A stretch of DNA of 64,000 nt from Dendrocalamus latiflorus (Eukaryota > Streptophyta > Magnoliopsida > Poales > Poaceae): contig CM029664.1 in assembly GCA_017311315.1 (NCBI GenBank), positions 28,388,554 through 28,452,553 on the forward strand. The letters run 5' to 3'. The notes under the pieces are model-generated. The model did no database searches. It was not told the DNA's origin and saw nothing but the letters and a program-made list of their open reading frames with translations. Positions 10,032-21,900 of this stretch are shown here, piece after piece (positions within the stretch are counted from its first letter, which is position 1; each line of letters begins with the position of its first letter). Made by a program: the position numbers and the translations under genes.

Positions 10032-10448
10032 AATACAAGAATTTTGAAGAAAGGCATCACTTTGGAGAGAGATTTTTTGGGGGCGGGGGAAGGAAAATCT
10101 CCATGAGGTTTGAGTAAATGGTATGTTCTTTTTGACTATAGCTTATGATTTTTAAGCTTCGTGAGAGAATATGAAGTAAGAGAAATTTACGTGCAGTTTT
10201 AACCAATATAAATGAAGTCACTATAGTGTATACTACAATTAACTTGTAAACTTCGTTTTAAAAACACTCTATTTATAAACTAATTATTATAGAAAAGCTA
10301 AAAAGAAATTCACATGAACCTCCATGAGGGTTGAGCAAATGGGTCTATTCTTTTCACCTGCACCATATGTTTTTTGAGTTTTGTGAGAGTACGAAGTAAG
10401 AAATTCACATGCGGTTTTAACCAATATAAATGAAGTCACTATAGTACG

Positions 10449-10590
10449 TGTTATGAATATTGTGTGTATTGATATGAGACCCAAAGGGCCATATATATAG
10501 GAGAGTACAAGAGGATATGCCATATAGAGATAAAGCATATATGGAATAGAATATAACTCTATCTCCTAATACAACTCTATCTCCTTAACG
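10449..10590 (-). repeat. 3' LTR (left copy) of the TRIM/LARD-like element
   Basis: It begins TGTTATGAATATTG on the plus strand. The final base is G where the right copy has A, so the canonical CA end has been lost by a transition. Confidence 0.9.
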
Positions 10591-11945
10591 CCCCCTCTCA
10601 AATGCAAGGCGTATGCAATAGCATTGCATTTGAAAAAGGGTGAACACTTAAAACAAGATAAATCCGAAGTCCGAGTCTTGATGATGTCGTCGTTGCGTAC
10701 AGTTTTTGAATAAACTGTCAAATCAAGCTGAAGAGGAATAGATAGATGCATGACGGCGCAGATCGAAGCCCAAGAGGTGGCGGCGCAGTGCACAGAGGAC
10801 GCGTGGCGACCTTTGAGGCTCGGGGCGGCGGCTAGAGAAGCGGCGGCATCATAACGACTTCTACGATCTGCACGCGGCTCAGAGAGTAGAGCGGCGGCTG
10901 CTGTCATGCAAAAGAAAATTTCTACACTTGTATGACCGACAATAAATTTGTGGACTCGCACGACTTGAACGAACTAAAAATTAAAACTACGGACTGGATG
11001 GACACAACGAAAGACTCGTGAAAAATAACTAAAGACTGAAACTAAAGACTGAATAAAAATATTCAGCAGTAGAAAATAAAAGCAGGGCAGGGCGCCGTCA
11101 CAGCACCCAAGCTCCAGGAGCTGCAGGACCCCACCGCACGCCCGCTCTTCTTCACTCCCGCCCGTCCGCGTCTCCCCCTCACTCGGAGGGAAGAGGAGAA
11201 ACAGGCTCCCCGGGGCCAGGCGACGACGGAGCGTCGTGAGCGGAGGCGGCACAGAGGCCGGGAGGAGGAGGTGGCGCAGCCCGTCGTCCGGTGGCGGCGG
11301 CGTCCGAAGGCGGCGACGCGAGCGCGGCGGCTCGGGCGATGGCGCAGCCAGATCCACCCAGATCCGACGGGCGGTGGGCACGGAGTGGAGCACCGATGCG
11401 AGCGCAGGCCGGCGGCGCGGAAGACGGTCGGATTTGGCCCGGAGGCGGCTAGATCCGAGCTCGGCGGCGACAAAGACAACAGATTCGGCCCGGATCGGCG
11501 CGGATCTGGCGCGGGCCAGCGCCGGCACGAAGGAGGCGGGCCGACGACGATGGAGCAACGACGGCTTCGGGCAAGCTCGACCGGATCCGACGCGGTCGAC
11601 CACGAGCACGGCGGCCGGGAGGCGGCGGCAGCCCAAGGAGAGCCCGGCGACAGCCAGATCTGGTTGGAGGCGGGCGGATCTGGCGCAGAGGTGGCCGGAT
11701 CTGTGGCGGCGATCGGCGGTTGGCGCGGCCGGGTGGAGTGGAGCAGAGGCGGGCACGACCACCAGAGACTACGGGTGACGACTCGACGGCCTCGGGCGAT
11801 GGCGCGGCGGCCTCGGGCGGCGCTCGGGGGAGGCAGCCGGCAGCCCAACGAGATGGCCGCCCCCCGGGAGAGGAGATCGATTCTCCCGGGGGCAGCAGCA
11901 CCGGAAGTAGATTGAAAGTAGATCGAGGTTAGGGTTTCAACCTAA

Positions 11946-11957
11946 GCTTTGATACCA
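11946..11957 (-). promoter_or_regulatory. Primer-binding site, initiator-Met tRNA type
   Basis: The minus strand reads TGGTATCAAAGC immediately after the 5' LTR, one base different from TGGTATCAGAGC. Confidence 0.8.
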
Positions 11958-12099
11958 TGTTATGAATATTGTGTGTATTGATATGAAACCCAAAGGGCCA
12001 TATATATAGGAGAGTACAAGAGAATATGCCATATAGAGATAAAGCATATATGGAATAGAATACAACTCTATCTCCTAATACAACTCTATCTCCTTAACA
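11958..12099 (-). repeat. 5' LTR (right copy) of the TRIM/LARD-like element
   Basis: It runs TGTTATG...TTAACA on the plus strand and is 142 bp, the same length as the left copy. It is followed by the target duplication GTACG. Confidence 0.9.
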
Positions 12100-12180
12100 G
12101 TACGTACTACAATTAACTTGTAAACCCCATCTTAAAAAGATACTCTATTTAAAAGCTAATTATTGTAGAAATTTTAAAAA

Positions 12181-12925
12181 GAAGAGATCCATTGATGTTT
12201 GTTTTCCTCCTAAATGTGTAAGAAAAAGTTTCTATAGGATTTTAGGGAGTGTCATTCCTTTGTTCCAAAAGGACATCTAAGAAAATTTCCCATAGAATTG
12301 AAATCCTACAAAATTCCTTTATTTTTTCCTTTGTTCCAAATAGGACCAAAAACGTTGGAAAAAAGAAAGTTACCGCTGGATGCTCAGTTTTGATCCCGAA
12401 AATAACTGGCTCTATTGCATGACGTACGTAACACTACAGTAGGTTGAGAACTACTTTGGCTGTGAACCCTCTTTTCGATCACTATCTTATAACGAGAGAC
12501 CAAGTTAAATATAACGTTCATACTGCCAATGTGGGCAAATAGTGTTTACAAGCAGTAAAAATTTGTGAAATGCAGCCATAGTAAAATATTACATTAACTC
12601 CTGAAACCAGACAAGCAGGATTTCATTAACACCTTGACTCGGTTGGGTCTCGTGACCTTGCCATTTTCCAGCAATAAGCCCAACCACAGGTGCATAGATC
12701 ATAAATCATAACTGCAGAAACAATAATCCAAGAAAATGAGGGGACAACAGGAACTATCACCCTGCAAATGCAGCACACCATTAAGAAACACGGGGCAAAA
12801 GAACCATTCATGTAAAATATTATATTGAACATTACTCCCTCCGTATTGTAAACAGGCGATACTCAAAAGCATTATTGTGCTCTTTACTTGATGTACATTG
12901 GAAAACTACAGACCTAGACACCACT
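12181..12925. other. Spacer and probable 3' UTR of the OSCA gene; isolated Stowaway-type terminus
   Basis: 12190-12370 looks like a MITE remnant (TTTGTTCCAAA and AGGACC words). ATTACTCCCTCCGTATTG at 12832-12849 matches the terminal inverted repeat of grass CTCCCTCCG MITEs, but no partner end is visible close by. The stretch next to the stop at 12926 should be the 3' UTR of the minus-strand gene. Confidence 0.45.
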
Positions 12926-15900
12926 CTATAGTCGTTGATCATTTACAATTTCAGGCAGAGAAGGTGATTCTGAACCGTTGTATTTACTCGGGACAGGCGT
13001 GTTCCGTCTGGATTGCCGCTTGGTTGCCACAAGAACTTGCTCTGCCTCCGATTCATCGGCGATGGAGAATTTCTCGTCATCGTCGCCTTTGAACACTGGG
13101 TGGATGTAGGCATTCATTAGATACGCTTTAAGATCAAACCCTGGCTCTCTTGCACGCTCTAGGGTATCCTTCCTCATTGCCTCCTGAAAAAGAAAATAAA
13201 AACATGTTAGCAGTCATGTTCATTCAAAAGTCGATCCACAATCTGGATAACATGCGTAAAACTATCATTTTCTTTTTCATAAAGAACCGTATTTTTCATT
13301 CACTTATGTCAGACATTTGATATCAACTAAGTTAGGTGTCATGGAAACATGGTGAAGTCCAACATCCAATCCTTTCAATATATCCATCATTTTTTTGGCA
13401 GGCAGAAGCATCTACGGTGGCCTTCACAAAACGTTAATGTCACTTTGAAAACAATTTAACGGGATAACAATTATGTTGTACTATTGATAGGTTTTGAAAC
13501 AAAGATCCATCATCCGCACTCATCTGAAAAGGAACTTAAAAGACAATCTTATCATAGATAACCTGCAGACTTGAGTTGTGCTTAAAGCACAATGTATTTT
13601 TCCGAAGCAAACACAATAACTGCTTCCATCTCACTATTCTTCTTACTATGAAAACAATGTGAATAGCCATCGGCTTTACTAAGTACAACAACAACAGTAG
13701 CTCATTGCACACCCTAATATTACTGCATGTGACTAATATGCCAATCCTCCCAAGATTGGAAAACTTTTTAACACCATAGAACTCGAATTCCCTCATCCGG
13801 TTACTTGTTGGTGGTCAGTACTCAGTACCACCAGGTTATCAGCTCCCTACTCGGCACAAAATTGGCAGAAAACTGACTCAAAACAAGCCACTCTGAGACA
13901 ATTATAGTGTTACTCAATGAAATCTACAATGTTTGGTTATTTGCAGTTCATTTCAAATAACATCATGGGAAAATTGGTAACAATAAGCTAGCATAATTCG
14001 CCGTTAACATGTAATGAACCCTATCTTCCATCCCCCGAAGGGTCTTCTAAAAATTTGATGGTCATGGCCTCATAGGTTGAGAAAATATGAACCTAAATGA
14101 GAAAATCTGAGCAGAACTCTATGGAACTTGCAATTTCAGTATTCGTGTTTATTTGAAGGGCCCTCAAGGGAATTCTGAAGGTTAAAAGTTCAAAAGAAGC
14201 ACGATCAGCATCTGAGATACACAGTGATGTGAACTAATAAATTTAAAAATAACATTACCTGTAATGGATATTCCACAAAAGCAGGTCCATAACGGTTCTT
14301 GCAGTATTTGTGGAAATAAAAGGTTACTACAGGAAGAACAAGAAGCACTGGTGTTGACTGGCCAGCACCTTTTGTGCTTAGTAATCCAAGAAGCAGCAGC
14401 TGTGATACGATCAATGCTGTGATTATACGTCCATGAACACTTGGCCAAAATGCAGCCCCACTCTCATATTCTTGATTGTACACATTTATTATCTGAAACA
14501 GTGTGAGCTGAAGTTAGCAAAACATCACAAGTGATTACTTTTCTTTATTGCACTGAAGACTAAATTTGGCAACACTTTTGAATAGAATTATTCTTTTATT
14601 ACACTGGACCAAAAAGTGATAACTTCTTACATAGAAATATACAATAACTGGGCTGAAGCATCAGGACATGGAATCAAAAGAACAATATAACTATGGACTC
14701 AAAGAAACAAATGCATTTTTGAAAAGATCCCACCCAACAAACAAATATAGAAGAGGCTGTTGTTGGAATATTTGGAATGGTTGAAAGTCATGGTCCCCCC
14801 TCCGGTGGTAGATGCTTTATCTAATTGGATTGCTGAAAGTTAGTTTTTCCAGAGAATCTTACCTGGTGGCGGTATACCACGTATGCCAACCCAAAGAATA
14901 TCAATATGAAAGGAAGCAAAAATGGTGTCACCACAGCATAGACAAGACCAAGTAAGAAATAGAGCTGTATTTGAGGTTCATTTGAGTCAAAACCAATGCT
15001 TCCAGGATCCATTGCCTCTTCTCTATCTTTCTCAGTCTTGACCAAGAAAAAGTTTTTCAAGTGGAAGATTATCAATGGCTTCAATCTTAATATTTCACCA
15101 GCTACCCCAGCCCAACCATCGACCATTATATATGTTATAAAAAAGGTTGCCTTCATTGGAATTGCTTCACCAATTGTCCTTGGTATTCTGCAAAACAAGC
15201 AAATCAATAATCAGTTTTAAAAGGAGAACAAGAGGAGTTATTAGTGTAAACTGTCAAATATGTCAGATCAATAGTAAGGCCTTAAAATCTACGAGATAAT
15301 GAACAGTTGAACACAGGACAATACACTGCAAGTAACAAGCCAAAAGAATAATTCTCATGTAAATGATATGATGCCTTTGACCTTTGGGCCACTTTCTTTT
15401 CTCAGTTCATGTAAACTGACAAAAAAAGTTATATTGTTGGATACGCTCTAAAATACTTGATGGTATTATGTTTAGCCCTTGTTCCGAAAAGAAATGGATA
15501 TGGTGTTCAAGGGATATTCTGTCTACTGTCCAAAATAGGACTAGTAAGTTATGGGGTAGCACTAAAGCTACATGTATTTCATATCGATCATATTACTCCC
15601 CCTATTCTAGAGCCCATTAAGACCGGCTTCTTCAATTAATTAAAATCCCAAAACTTAAAATGGATATATTGTATGTTGACCTCTACACATCAAATATCTT
15701 TATAGTTCTGAAATGCATGTTCTCATGCTAAACCTATGCAACAAGACAAAACAAAAGTTGTGTTTTGGTCAGAGGTTCTAATGCATCCATGCCCTCCAGA
15801 GCTATATTCAAAGAGGCAATCACAGTTGCCGCATGTTAAAATTTTCAAATGTCATCTACAGAATAGGTTACATAAAGGGAATTGGAAATAATCTTCCAAT

Positions 15901-18900
15901 TGATCCACCATCTCACATAGTGCTATGATATTAGGCTTAATATCCACTTCTTGCCATGGTTGGCCACTATTTCACATGTTAAGGTCTATGATTACATCGG
16001 TCCCTGTTTGAGTGCAATCATTTTATTGTTCTCAACAGGAGATATTGGATGATTTGCCGACTTGTATTTATATTATGTCATCTTATCTAAATGTTAAGTA
16101 TATGATAAGATAACGATTAATGGTGCAGCATATGGGAGAGCCAAATAGAAGGACATACTGATTTGCTGACTGATGAAGATAGCTTTTTAGCTGCTCTAAA
16201 GCAGATCCTGCGATAATGCTTCCCAAAAATACATTAACGAATAAGAAGATATAGTACTTAATTGCAGATCTCCTCTCCAGTGAAGACACTGATGTCAATC
16301 CTTCAACCTTAGACATAAACATTAATATGCTTGGGAGCAATATAAGGAAGATCTTCAGTGCAATTCCAGGAAGAAACCCTTGGATGAATGATTTAATAAC
16401 AGGCCTGAGCAATAGTTGAACAACAAACTTTCAGAGATCATGAAAATGCCAACAGAGCAATATACAAGAAAAAATGAGTAAATTAGATCAGAGGTCCTTA
16501 AACTTGTTTGCTTCCTGTTAAGTCATCAGTGAAGTGTCAAGTAACAGAATGTGCCACAGGGACCTAGATGGCACAACTAAGCAAGTTTAGGTAACCCTTC
16601 AAGGTCTGTCAAGTGTCAGTTCATATTTTCCGCCATTGTTGGGTGGATAAAAGTGGCACAACTAGGCAAGTTCAGAACCTTCAAACTAAAGTAAATATGT
16701 AAGAACTAAGTGGCACAATAGGACAATATTTTTAAAAAACACCCCACCAACCAAATAATAGTTGACCAACTTTGATGATGGAAGAATTAGAAAATTGGCA
16801 AATTACTGAAACATGCTGAGATAAAAGCAAAATGAGATGCAACAAATTATATTGCTCAGCATCAGTTATTTATGGACAAGTTTCAGCTAGTACTGTATCA
16901 GGGACAGCAAAAGAACATGTCTTGTCAAGAACTTTGTACTAGCACTGTACACAGCATATTATGGCTCCATCAAGGACAATAATGCACATGCAAAGGCATA
17001 AGCGATATAATGGCACTGGATTTCATTCTATCAATAGTGTGAGCAATAAATTTCCTCCACAAAGCAACAACTAAAGGGCTAAAGGCTAATACATAGTTAC
17101 ATAAATTTTCTCTAGCACATTGCGGTCAATACATAGTTACATACTAAGTTGCAACAATTAGGAATTCTCGTATTATGAACAGAAGTATTAAACATCAGAG
17201 GAAGGTCAACACCAGAACAGTGTCCCACAACGTAGCAATAGCGTCCAATCTATTCTTCCTCCTTATGCTTCTCAATTTCCAGGGCTTAATGTAGCTAACC
17301 TCAATTTTGCATTTCTTAACAGTAACTTGGAGGTTTAATTGGATCTGTCTGTCTAATTTTTACATGTACAGTTCCTCAGATGCTTTGGCCAAAAAAAAAA
17401 CTCTCAACAGTTTTGTACTTCAACTTGAAGCCTTAATTAAAAGGACAATGGACCCTGTCAAACCTCGAATGGATTTTATCATCAAGAGTTAACACCCCTA
17501 TTTCATTGTTTTTACAATAGATTATCCTCAAAACACCAACATGCAATCATATTCATTATTATCAATACTAGGCATGGTTAACTTATTGAATCTAGTCTAA
17601 CTTATTATCACATAAGCACTTTTTCCTTTTTAACAAAAAAAAATGATGTAGTATTGGATGGTGTTAACGAACATCAGACATGAAATGAAGATCCAACACA
17701 AGAAATAAAACACATCATAGCATATGTCATGAACCGGGGTAAACACCACCAAGAAGATGGCCGGATGGCGTCGGTGTAGAGAGAGAGAGATCTAGACGAA
17801 GAGAGGCTTTGATATTACTCTGGTTGATTCCAATAGCATGCGGTAGCCCTCTTTATATAGATGGGCTCCCCCTAACAGATAGAATCTAACTTCAATTATA
17901 TCTCTAACACAAGGAATCTAATCTCTAACTCAAATAGAATCTAATCTCTAATTTCTAACACATGCAGCTCGTCCTCGAGCTGCTAGGCGGCGGTCATGGC
18001 GCCAATGGAAGACCTCTGATGCCGATGTAGAAGACGAACGGTGGCGGGGTTCTGCAGCGGATAGAGACGACCAGCCAATTCCAAGCGGAGAAAAGCTAGA
18101 CGAAGTGTCGCGCCTTCGGTATATAATGCCTGCCACATAAGATTTTTATTTATTTAGTTTTTGATTTTTTGAATTTTTTTTTATTTTTTATATTTTTTGG
18201 GAAGCCTTAAGTAACCAGTCGGTTAAAACCGACCGAAACCCATCAGCCCTCACACAGCCCAAACCGATGGCGATTGAAGGAGCTGCGGCGAAGAGGCCGG
18301 CGAAGAGCGGCAGCCGGCGGCTCGGCTGCATCGGCGACTCGATCGAATGCGGAGCGGCTACAGCGACGATTCGGCGGAGGCGGAGATGGAGCGGCCAGTG
18401 GGAGGAGCGACTGCGGTGGCGGCTCGGGCGGAGGCGGACCCGGCGGCGGTGGCGGCCGCGGCGCGGCGGAGGTGGCCCGGGCGGAGGCGGCGGCTCGGAC
18501 GGAGACGGTGTGGACCCGTGGTCGTGAGCGACGGCTCCACAGATCCGACGGCGGCGGCAGCTCCAGGCGGAGTAGTGGGCAACCGGAGGAGCCCCGGCTT
18601 GCGGAGTGGCGGTGATACGGCGGAGGTGCCCCGGGCAGAGGCGGCGGCTCGGACGGAGCACGAGCGCGCGCGGTCGGCGCCGCTGGTGAGGGCGGCTTGC
18701 GCGAGGAGGCTGGGGCTACAACCGACGACGGGGGGTTGCCGGCGGCGGCGGCCGGCGGCGACGGAGGACCGGCACTTGTAGGCGCCGATCTGGCCGGATC
18801 AGACGGCGGCTCGGCTGCGCAGACCGGTGGAACAGAGCAGGCAGCGGTCTGACCGCTGCAAACCCAAACTTTCCGGTCTGACCGCCTTTCCCCTCCCGGT

Positions 18901-21900
18901 CTGACCGCCCTTCTTCTCCCGGTCTGACCGAGCGGTGGAGGCGGCGACACAGCGGCAGCACAAGGCGGCGAGGGCTGCGACCGATGGCAGGGACCGGCGG
19001 CGACAGAAAACGTCTCAGCGGTGTTGGCCGACGTCGGACGACGGCAGTTGGGCGCTGAACGGAGATGCCGGAGAAGACGCTGCGGCGACCACGACGGTGG
19101 TTGAGGCGCTGGACGGAGACGTTGCGGCAATGGGAGCTGGCAGTAGATGAATAGATGGTTTTTGGTCTTGTTGGAAATTTGGTGTTGGATGATGTGTCTT
19201 GCTCTTTGTTTCTTGTTGCGCCTCCTCTACTCTACGAGCGGCCTCTTGCTGCGCCTTCTCCCGCTTCTTCAAAATCTTCTCAAAGAAGGCATACATGTTG
19301 AGGTAGTCGTCTGCCCACCCTTTGTTGTAGCTGGCCATCTTATCAGCGCTAGCTTTTATTATGGCCATTGACTCAGCGAGAGGACGAGTCGCAGGAACCA
19401 TAGTAGCAGAAGTCGTGGGAAGGGATCGACTACTCTGATACCAAGTTGTCATGAACCGGGGTAAACACCACCAAGACGATGGCCGGATGGCGTCGGTGTA
19501 GAGAGAGAGAGAGATCTAGACGAAGAGAGGCTTTGATATTACTCTGGTTGATTCCAATACCATGCGGTAGCCCTCTTTATATAGATGCGCTCCCCCTAAC
19601 AGATAGAATCTAACTCCAATTATATCTCTAACACAAGGAATCTAATCTCTAATTCAAATAGAATCTAATCTCTAATTTCTAATAATAAACTTGACTAGGC
19701 CTTGGGCCCAAGACCCACACCCCTGACATCATACTACAAGAACTGAAAATAAAACATTTTTTTGGAAGACATGCTGAAGTACACTTACACTTCAATCAGA
19801 GGCTTCAGAAATGGAACTGCCTTCTCAATCCCTTCAATATTTGCAAGTGACTGAACAAATGTTATTGGGATCATATAAAAGATGTTCAGGAAGAAGAATG
19901 CGACCGTGATTATCAACCTCCGAACTGTAAGATAAACAAATGGAATAGACAAATTATCCCAGTACACGTCACGGGGTTCTGGAGCCCACTCAGTCAGCCA
20001 AACTGTTGGATTACTGGTTTGTTGTGTCTGAGCACACACTGCTGCACCCCACCGTGATCGGAAGGAAACAAAGGCTGCTGGAACAACTGACTTGGGATCC
20101 TTCACTATCTTTTCACGCTCTTCAGCTTCCTAAATATCATTTGGAAGCAGTAGTAAATCTGACAGTTTATGGTATTGCAAGTATCCTTTCTTCAGAAAAG
20201 AAAAAAATAGTAATAACATTGTGAAAGACAATGCTTTACTTATACAGTCCTATCAAAAGTTGACTCATTCACCATTACTGTCACATGCAAAAACAAGAAA
20301 ATCTCCTGGATTTAGCACCTCGTCTTCCTTAAGTAAAATAACAGAGAACCGTTACATCAGTTGAAACAACATAAAAACCCAACTATACTACTACCTCAGT
20401 TCTCTTTTGCTTGTTTCGGACATCGATACGGTCATCAATACATACCTTTGATCATTGCTTTTTCTAATTTTATCTTAGCAAAAAAATATAATGATATAGA
20501 AGTACTTTTCATGATAAATTTACTAGTAATTTTCATGCAAAAAATCTAAATATTTCTATGTATATTTGGGGTCAAAGTTTTAAAAGGTTGATTGTACGCA
20601 TTCTAGGACAAGGAAAGGAGAATGGAAGGAGTATACTATTTTCAAACACTAGAACCGAAGCTGAATAATACATTAAAGGAACCACCACACGAAGATACTA
20701 TGACTTACTTCCTTTTCTATCCTCTCGATTTCCGATGTGTAGTATTCGATAGCATCCACCTTGGAACCAAAACAACCAAGGAACCCGGTCTGGAACAGGA
20801 GTATATAAGAATGGAAAAGAAATATGATGAGGACATTGAAATAAAAGTTCCTATTTTTTCGAAACATAGAGAATTGTCTGAAAGAAAAGTAGACAGCTAA
20901 ACATGATCTATTTTTGAAGGAACAACCTTAGTAGTAGGCCTTTTAGATGTATCCCTTTCATACTTCAACTGATAGTAGTCGAGCCAATTCTGCATCTTCT
21001 TCTTCTCTTCAACAAGCTTAGCGAGCTTATTTGCATTGTAAACAACCTTCAAAGAAACAATGCCCGTAATGAATTAATAAGAACATGGGTACTGTTTTAC
21101 AGCATAAAGCCAAATTCAAAGCATAGAATCATCATTTGTATTTTAATTAAGTAGTTAAATTATACTTTATAAGGAATCAAATAGAAATCCATCTGAGCAT
21201 GCTTTCACTACGAAAAAATGCACATAAATTCAGGAAGAAATGAATGGCATATAGCTAGAGCATGCTTTCACTACGAACTTAGAACTACCAAAGCATACAA
21301 ATTAGATAGATGGTCCACTGAGAACAATATGCATATATAAAATTTCTGAAGCAATATAAAGATCAGAATATGGCTAGTCATGAAAAATATAAATATTACC
21401 TTGTGTGTTAGATAATGATCAGGATGATTCACAAGGAAGAAATGCTCCACAAGCTCACCAATTGATTCATCTGGATCAGGTGGTATGTTCCGCACAAGGA
21501 CCTAAAAATCATCATTGTTCAAATACATGCAAAGTCATAATCACAACAGAAAAATTCTCTTCATCAGCAACTTCTTAAATTTTAATAGATGAGTTCTCAC
21601 ATCACTGAATCTTGGTAAAAAAAAAGTACTAATAACAAAAATGCCACTTTCAACTTCTTAACTAAGTATCTGGATGGCACTAACTTAGTTATACTTGAGA
21701 CTTTGAGAGTTGAGACTTCACTAAGATTTTAAGTGTTATCTGTGTTTCCTGTTATAATTGAAGCTTGGCTCATAAGTCATGTGGGAGAATTTTTCCACCT
21801 CATTTTTTCTGTAAATTCTCCTGGTTCGAACAGGTCACAATTAATGTATACCTCAGTAGTAAAAATAGTTAGTTGTACAACTTGCTGGTGCCCTTACATT

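Larger units (their letters stand above)
10449..12099 (-). mobile_element. 1.65-kb non-autonomous LTR retrotransposon (TRIM/LARD-like) with GC-rich cargo
   Basis: Two 142-bp LTRs (10449-10590 and 11958-12099) flank 1.37 kb. The 5-bp target duplication GTACG is at 10444-10448 and 12100-12104. The PBS next to the right LTR reads TGGTATCAAAGC on the minus strand (11946-11957), one mismatch from the usual initiator-Met tRNA site. A purine tract, GAGAGGGGGC on the minus strand, lies against the left LTR. The LTRs differ at only 4 of 142 positions, all transitions, so the insertion is recent. The interior has no Gag or Pol motif. About 11100-11900 is very GC-rich with many GATCCGG/GATCTGG words; long ORFs on both strands there are compositional. 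Confidence 0.9.
10085..12180. repeat. Duplicated MITE-like repeat interrupted by an LTR element
   Basis: 10085-10300 and 10310-10443 repeat the same text (CCATGAGG...GAGTAAATGG, GAAGTAAGA, GTTTTAACCAATATAAATG). The second copy is split after CACTATAGTACG. Its continuation TACTACAATTAACTTGTAAAC resumes at 12105, just as TATACTACAATTAACTTGTA continues the first copy. The first copy therefore shows the empty site of the insertion at 10449-12099. Confidence 0.8.
17725..19728 (-). mobile_element. 2-kb non-autonomous LTR retrotransposon inside OSCA intron 7
   Basis: A left LTR (17725-17960) and right LTR (19447-19728) share the run from TGTCATGAACCGGGGTAAAC to CTAATTTCTAA, with about five substitutions and one GA indel. 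The right LTR ends CCCCTGACA. The left LTR lacks its last roughly 46 bases, so a deletion has removed its junction with the interior. The PBS TGGTATCAGAGTA is on the minus strand at 19431-19443. Flanking pentamers are GCATA (17720-17724) and TCATA (19729-19733), a one-mismatch target duplication. The interior is GC-rich (18240-19150) and holds a short ORF after the PBS. It contains no recognisable Gag, integrase or reverse transcriptase. Confidence 0.88.

Noticed and set aside
11063..11915. Overlapping ORFs of 200-260 codons on both strands
   Set aside because: They are GC-driven open frames in the cargo of an LTR element; no motif, and similar openness in all frames.
18243..19130. 295-codon minus-strand ORF rich in Pro, Arg and Ser
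   Set aside because: Compositional frame in GC-rich cargo with equal openness on the other strand.
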